From CAWDPQ01 sp049642465 (GTDB lineage Bacteria > Acidobacteriota > Vicinamibacteria > Vicinamibacterales > 2-12-FULL-66-21), in assembly GCA_049642465.1 (NCBI GenBank), contig JBAROV010000122.1, positions 1 through 6,974 on the forward strand: a stretch of DNA of 6,974 nt. Reading direction: 5' to 3'. Every line of letters begins with the position of its first letter. Position 1 is the stretch's first letter. Below, one piece after another: positions 4,409 to 6,974 of the stretch. The notes under the pieces are model-generated. The model was not told the origin of the DNA. It was given only the letters and a program-made list of their open reading frames with translations, and made no database searches. A program made the translations under genes and the position numbers.

Positions 4409-6974
4409 TCATTGTTCCTGCCGACCCAGGCTTTCGGTCGCATGCACGACGACGTGGAGGCGTGACTGCGGTGCCGCCGCTCCTTCGATCATGAGGAACT
4501 GCTTCGCATCGGGCGTCACATCGTAGTTCGAGAAGAAGGAACCTGTCTGAAAGTCTCCTTCGAACAGCAGTCGAGGCACGCCGATCCGTAGCTCTGGCTC
4601 GGTTGTCACGTCGACTGCCATCATGCGGCGCCCGTCAATCGAGCGATAGAAGATCTCGTTCCCCAGGGGCGACCAGATCGGCTCCCGACCGCCCCCAGGA
4701 GAAACGACGACGCGCTCCCCGGGGCCGGGATGGCGCTGTACGTACACCTCTTCCTCGCGCCCGGGCTCCAGAGCCGCGTAGAGCATCCACCGTCCGTCGG
4801 GCGAGAGCATCGCGGAGCGTTCGTCACGTGGAGTCTCGAGGAACGCGGCCGCCGTTCCATCGATCGCAAGCGTGAACACGTCGCGGTTGGTTTCGCGTGC
4901 GGGTCGGCTGTACACCAGCGTGCCTCCGTCGCGCGACCACGCCAGCGGAAACAGTCCGTTTGCCGGAGCGGTGCGTTCCAATACCAACCCCGGTCCAGTG
5001 CTATCGTCCGCAGGAATCGAATAGAGGCTCGAGTCCTTCTGGAACGTTATTCGCTTTCCATCATGCGACCAGATCGGACGCGAAACCTGACCGCTCACGC
5101 TCAGGCGGAGCCGCGTCTTTCGAGCCACATCGTAGATCCACAACTCGTTTCCGCCGACCTGCTGTGGCAACCAGACGACGACGCAGGTGCCGTCCGGCGA
5201 TAGACGTGGATGGACAAAGCGCTGTGGCTCGTCGATCGCTGGTGTCGAGCCGCCCTTGCGATCGACCCACACCAACCGGCTGGGACCCTCGCTAGCCGGC
5301 TGATATACGAGCGTGCCGTCGGTGGCAGCGGCCAGCACACCCCTATTTGGATCGGAGGCGATCGAGGCAGTCTCCGATATGCGGGTAACTGGCCCTGTCG
5401 GCTCGAGTCGGGTAGCCTCGAATGGAACGGCGTGAAGGGCGCCACTGCGGAGGAACAGGACATGACCGCTCGATAAGTAATGGGGGTCGCTCCCTTCGAA
5501 GAGCGGACGACGGCGACCTGTCGCCATCTCGACGAGATCCAGCCTGAGTGCCTCGCCTTGCGACCGCACCGCAAACAGAACAGCGTTTCCAGCCGGCAGC
5601 ATGTGAGGGACCATGTGTCCTACCTCGCCACGCGCTTCATCGACGCTAGTGAGCGGCTGTGGAGTGCCTCCCCGCGCCGACACCTTGAAGAGCCCACTGC
5701 TCCATTCGGTGTACACGATCGAGTCGTCCGGACCCCAAGTGCCGCCCATGAAGTTCTGTACCGGAGCGATGGCCTGCGGGGGACCACCGTGGATCGGTAC
5801 TCTTCTGAGAAATCCGCCCGACACAAAGGCTACCCACTCGCCGTCGGGTGACACGAAGGGACCAATGCCACCTTCCGTTCCCGCGATCGGCGTTGACTCG
5901 ATGCTGTCCAGACGCCGCACGTAAATGCGGTGGCCGTCCGGACGACGAGCCCCGTACAGGATGGTTCGACCATCGGGCGAAATTGTGAGTGGCTGTGGCA
6001 GGCCAGCGTCAAGCGCAAGCTGTTCATCAGGCTGCAAATCGATCGTGAATCGCACAAGGTCCGAAGGCGTCGTGGGCGGGACGCGCGTCAAGCTCCAAAT
6101 CGCCATGACGCCAGCGACGACCGCGAACACCGCGCACGCACCGACGGCGACGCGCAGTGTGCGGACGTCGCCTGTGCGGTCCGCCGGCAACGGCTCGAGC
6201 CCGTCCTGGAGTTCCAGTCTGGCATCGCCGATATCGCGGAGGCGCTGCTTCGGGCCCTTCTCGAGACACCGGCGGAGCAAGCGCCGCACGCTTGCCGGCG
6301 TCGCGGCCGGCAACCGGCTCCAGTCCGGCTCGCGCTCCAGTACGTGCGCAAGCGTGTCTGATACCGTCGCGCCTGCAAACGCCCCGCGTCCGGTCAACAT
6401 CTCGTAGAGCACGCAGCCGAACGCCCAGATGTCACTGCGCTTGTCCACCGCCTGCCCGCGTGCCTGCTCCGGGCTCATGTAGGCGGCTGTTCCCAGCAGC
6501 GTCCCAGCTTGCGTTCCGACCGTCGTCACCGTGGACGCCTCGACTGCGCCTTCGTCCGGCGCCCGCATCTTCGCAATCCCGAAGTCGAGCACCTTCACGA
6601 TGCCATCCGGCGTCACCTTGATGTTGGCGGGCTTCACGTCACGGTGGACGATGCCCTTCTCGTGCGCCGCCTCGAGGGCACGGGCAATCTGACTGGCGAT
6701 CGGCAGCGCATCTGATACCGGAATGCCACGGGCGCTCTGTCCCGCGATGAGCTCCGCGAGCGTCGGGCCTTCGACGAGTTCCAACACCAGCGCATGGAGG
6801 GTCACCTGCCCAGACACTGACGAAGGCGCCGCTTCTTCGAACCCATAGATGGCCGCAATGTTCGTGTGGTTGAGCGAGGCGAGGAGCTGGGCCTCGCGCT
6901 TGAAGCGCCCCAGGCGGTCAGAATCCTGAGCGAAGACCTCGGGCAGCACCTTGAGGGCGACCTCGCGATTGAGC
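4409..6974 (-). CDS. Membrane Ser/Thr protein kinase with C-terminal TolB/PD40 beta-propeller, partial (N-terminus beyond right edge)
   Basis: The frame stays open to the right edge, leaving 854 visible residues that end at a TGA (4411-4409). The first visible residues are LNREVALKVLPEVF, so the ATP-binding lysine of VALK (codon 6952-6950) is present. The glycine loop and start codon are off the window. HRDVKPAN, VLDFG, GTAAYMSPEQ and DIWAFG are intact, so it is probably an active kinase. A membrane helix (VAVGACAVFAVVAGVMAIW) follows at about visible residues 273-295. The propeller then has PD40-type repeats (SPDGRTILYGA, SPDGEWVAFVS, SPDGTCVVVWL, SPDGRWMLYAA, SPLGNEIFYRS, TPDAKQFLMIE). It is a paralogue of the kinase downstream and probably co-transcribed ahead of it. 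Compared with that protein it has about 8 extra residues before ALVLELVEGP and about 3 more after it. The propeller halves are clearly more divergent. A GTG at 6949 is in frame but is an internal valine, not the start. Confidence 0.93.
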   Translation of the reverse strand, partial: LNREVALKVLPEVFAQDSDRLGRFKREAQLLASLNHTNIAAIYGFEEAAPSSVSGQVTLHALVLELVEGPTLAELIAGQSARGIPVSDALPIASQIARALEAAHEKGIVHRDVKPANIKVTPDGIVKVLDFGIAKMRAPDEGAVEASTVTTVGTQAGTLLGTAAYMSPEQARGQAVDKRSDIWAFGCVLYEMLTGRGAFAGATVSDTLAHVLEREPDWSRLPAATPASVRRLLRRCLEKGPKQRLRDIGDARLELQDGLEPLPADRTGDVRTLRVAVGACAVFAVVAGVMAIWSLTRVPPTTPSDLVRFTIDLQPDEQLALDAGLPQPLTISPDGRTILYGARRPDGHRIYVRRLDSIESTPIAGTEGGIGPFVSPDGEWVAFVSGGFLRRVPIHGGPPQAIAPVQNFMGGTWGPDDSIVYTEWSSGLFKVSARGGTPQPLTSVDEARGEVGHMVPHMLPAGNAVLFAVRSQGEALRLDLVEMATGRRRPLFEGSDPHYLSSGHVLFLRSGALHAVPFEATRLEPTGPVTRISETASIASDPNRGVLAAATDGTLVYQPASEGPSRLVWVDRKGGSTPAIDEPQRFVHPRLSPDGTCVVVWLPQQVGGNELWIYDVARKTRLRLSVSGQVSRPIWSHDGKRITFQKDSSLYSIPADDSTGPGLVLERTAPANGLFPLAWSRDGGTLVYSRPARETNRDVFTLAIDGTAAAFLETPRDERSAMLSPDGRWMLYAALEPGREEEVYVQRHPGPGERVVVSPGGGREPIWSPLGNEIFYRSIDGRRMMAVDVTTEPELRIGVPRLLFEGDFQTGSFFSNYDVTPDAKQFLMIEGAAAPQSRLHVVVHATESLGRQEQ
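6222..6691 (-). repeat. Duplicated kinase-domain block, copy 2
   Basis: This is the partner of 3506-3975, inside the right kinase gene. The two copies are direct repeats. Recombination between them would delete about 2.7 kb and leave one hybrid gene with the N-lobe of one kinase and the membrane helix and propeller of the other. Whether this happens in nature cannot be seen here. Confidence 0.85.

Noticed and set aside
1642..4443. Earlier start for the left kinase at 4443.
   Set aside because: It would add 32 residues without recognisable domain character and overlap the upstream kinase by 35 bp. The ATG at 4347 gives the usual short leader. The absence of a clear Shine-Dalgarno at either leaves some doubt.
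1..6974. CRISPR array, insertion sequence or transposase.
   Set aside because: I saw no regularly spaced repeats with spacers, no terminal inverted repeats around a transposase and no transposase motifs. The only repeats are the att-region ones and the paralogous kinase blocks.

Overview
This is a GC-rich bacterial window in which every gene I can support lies on the minus strand. Two large tandem Ser/Thr protein kinases carry C-terminal TolB/PD40-type beta-propellers. That gene style is typical of Acidobacteriota and similar large-genome soil or sediment bacteria. The lineage is an inference from gene style and composition, not from a marker gene.

Layout from left to right. (1) Positions 1-905, minus: the N-terminal 301 residues of a protein with a four-cysteine zinc ribbon followed by a PIN-like segment. 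Its C-terminus lies off the left edge. (2) Positions 906-1315: non-coding DNA with two pairs of 12-bp tandem direct repeats and a T-free tract. (3) Positions 1316-1360, plus: the 3' part of a tRNA-Cys gene, from the anticodon loop through CCA, with no 5' half upstream. This is the usual footprint of tyrosine-recombinase integration into a tRNA gene. (4) Positions 1361-1641: non-coding DNA with a strong hairpin and short inverted copies of motifs found left of or inside the tRNA fragment. (5) Positions 1642-4347, minus: a complete 901-residue kinase-propeller protein. (6) Positions 4409-6974, minus: a second kinase-propeller protein, missing only its N-terminus at the right edge.

The two kinases read in the same direction with a 61-bp gap, so they probably form an operon with the right-hand gene first. 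Each should have a cytoplasmic kinase domain, one membrane helix and an extracytoplasmic propeller sensor. A gapless block of about 470 bp within their kinase domains is much more alike than their sensor halves. This suggests duplication with later divergence of the sensors, or gene conversion of the kinase part.

In a tRNA integration, the intact tRNA is usually regenerated at one end of the element and a 3' fragment marks the other end. Here that places an integrated element to the LEFT of position 1316, with its intact tRNA-Cys and probably its integrase outside the window. The kinase operon would then be host backbone, and the zinc-ribbon/PIN-like gene would be the terminal cargo gene of the island. 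Cargo at such positions is often involved in defence or stress, but no function is shown here.
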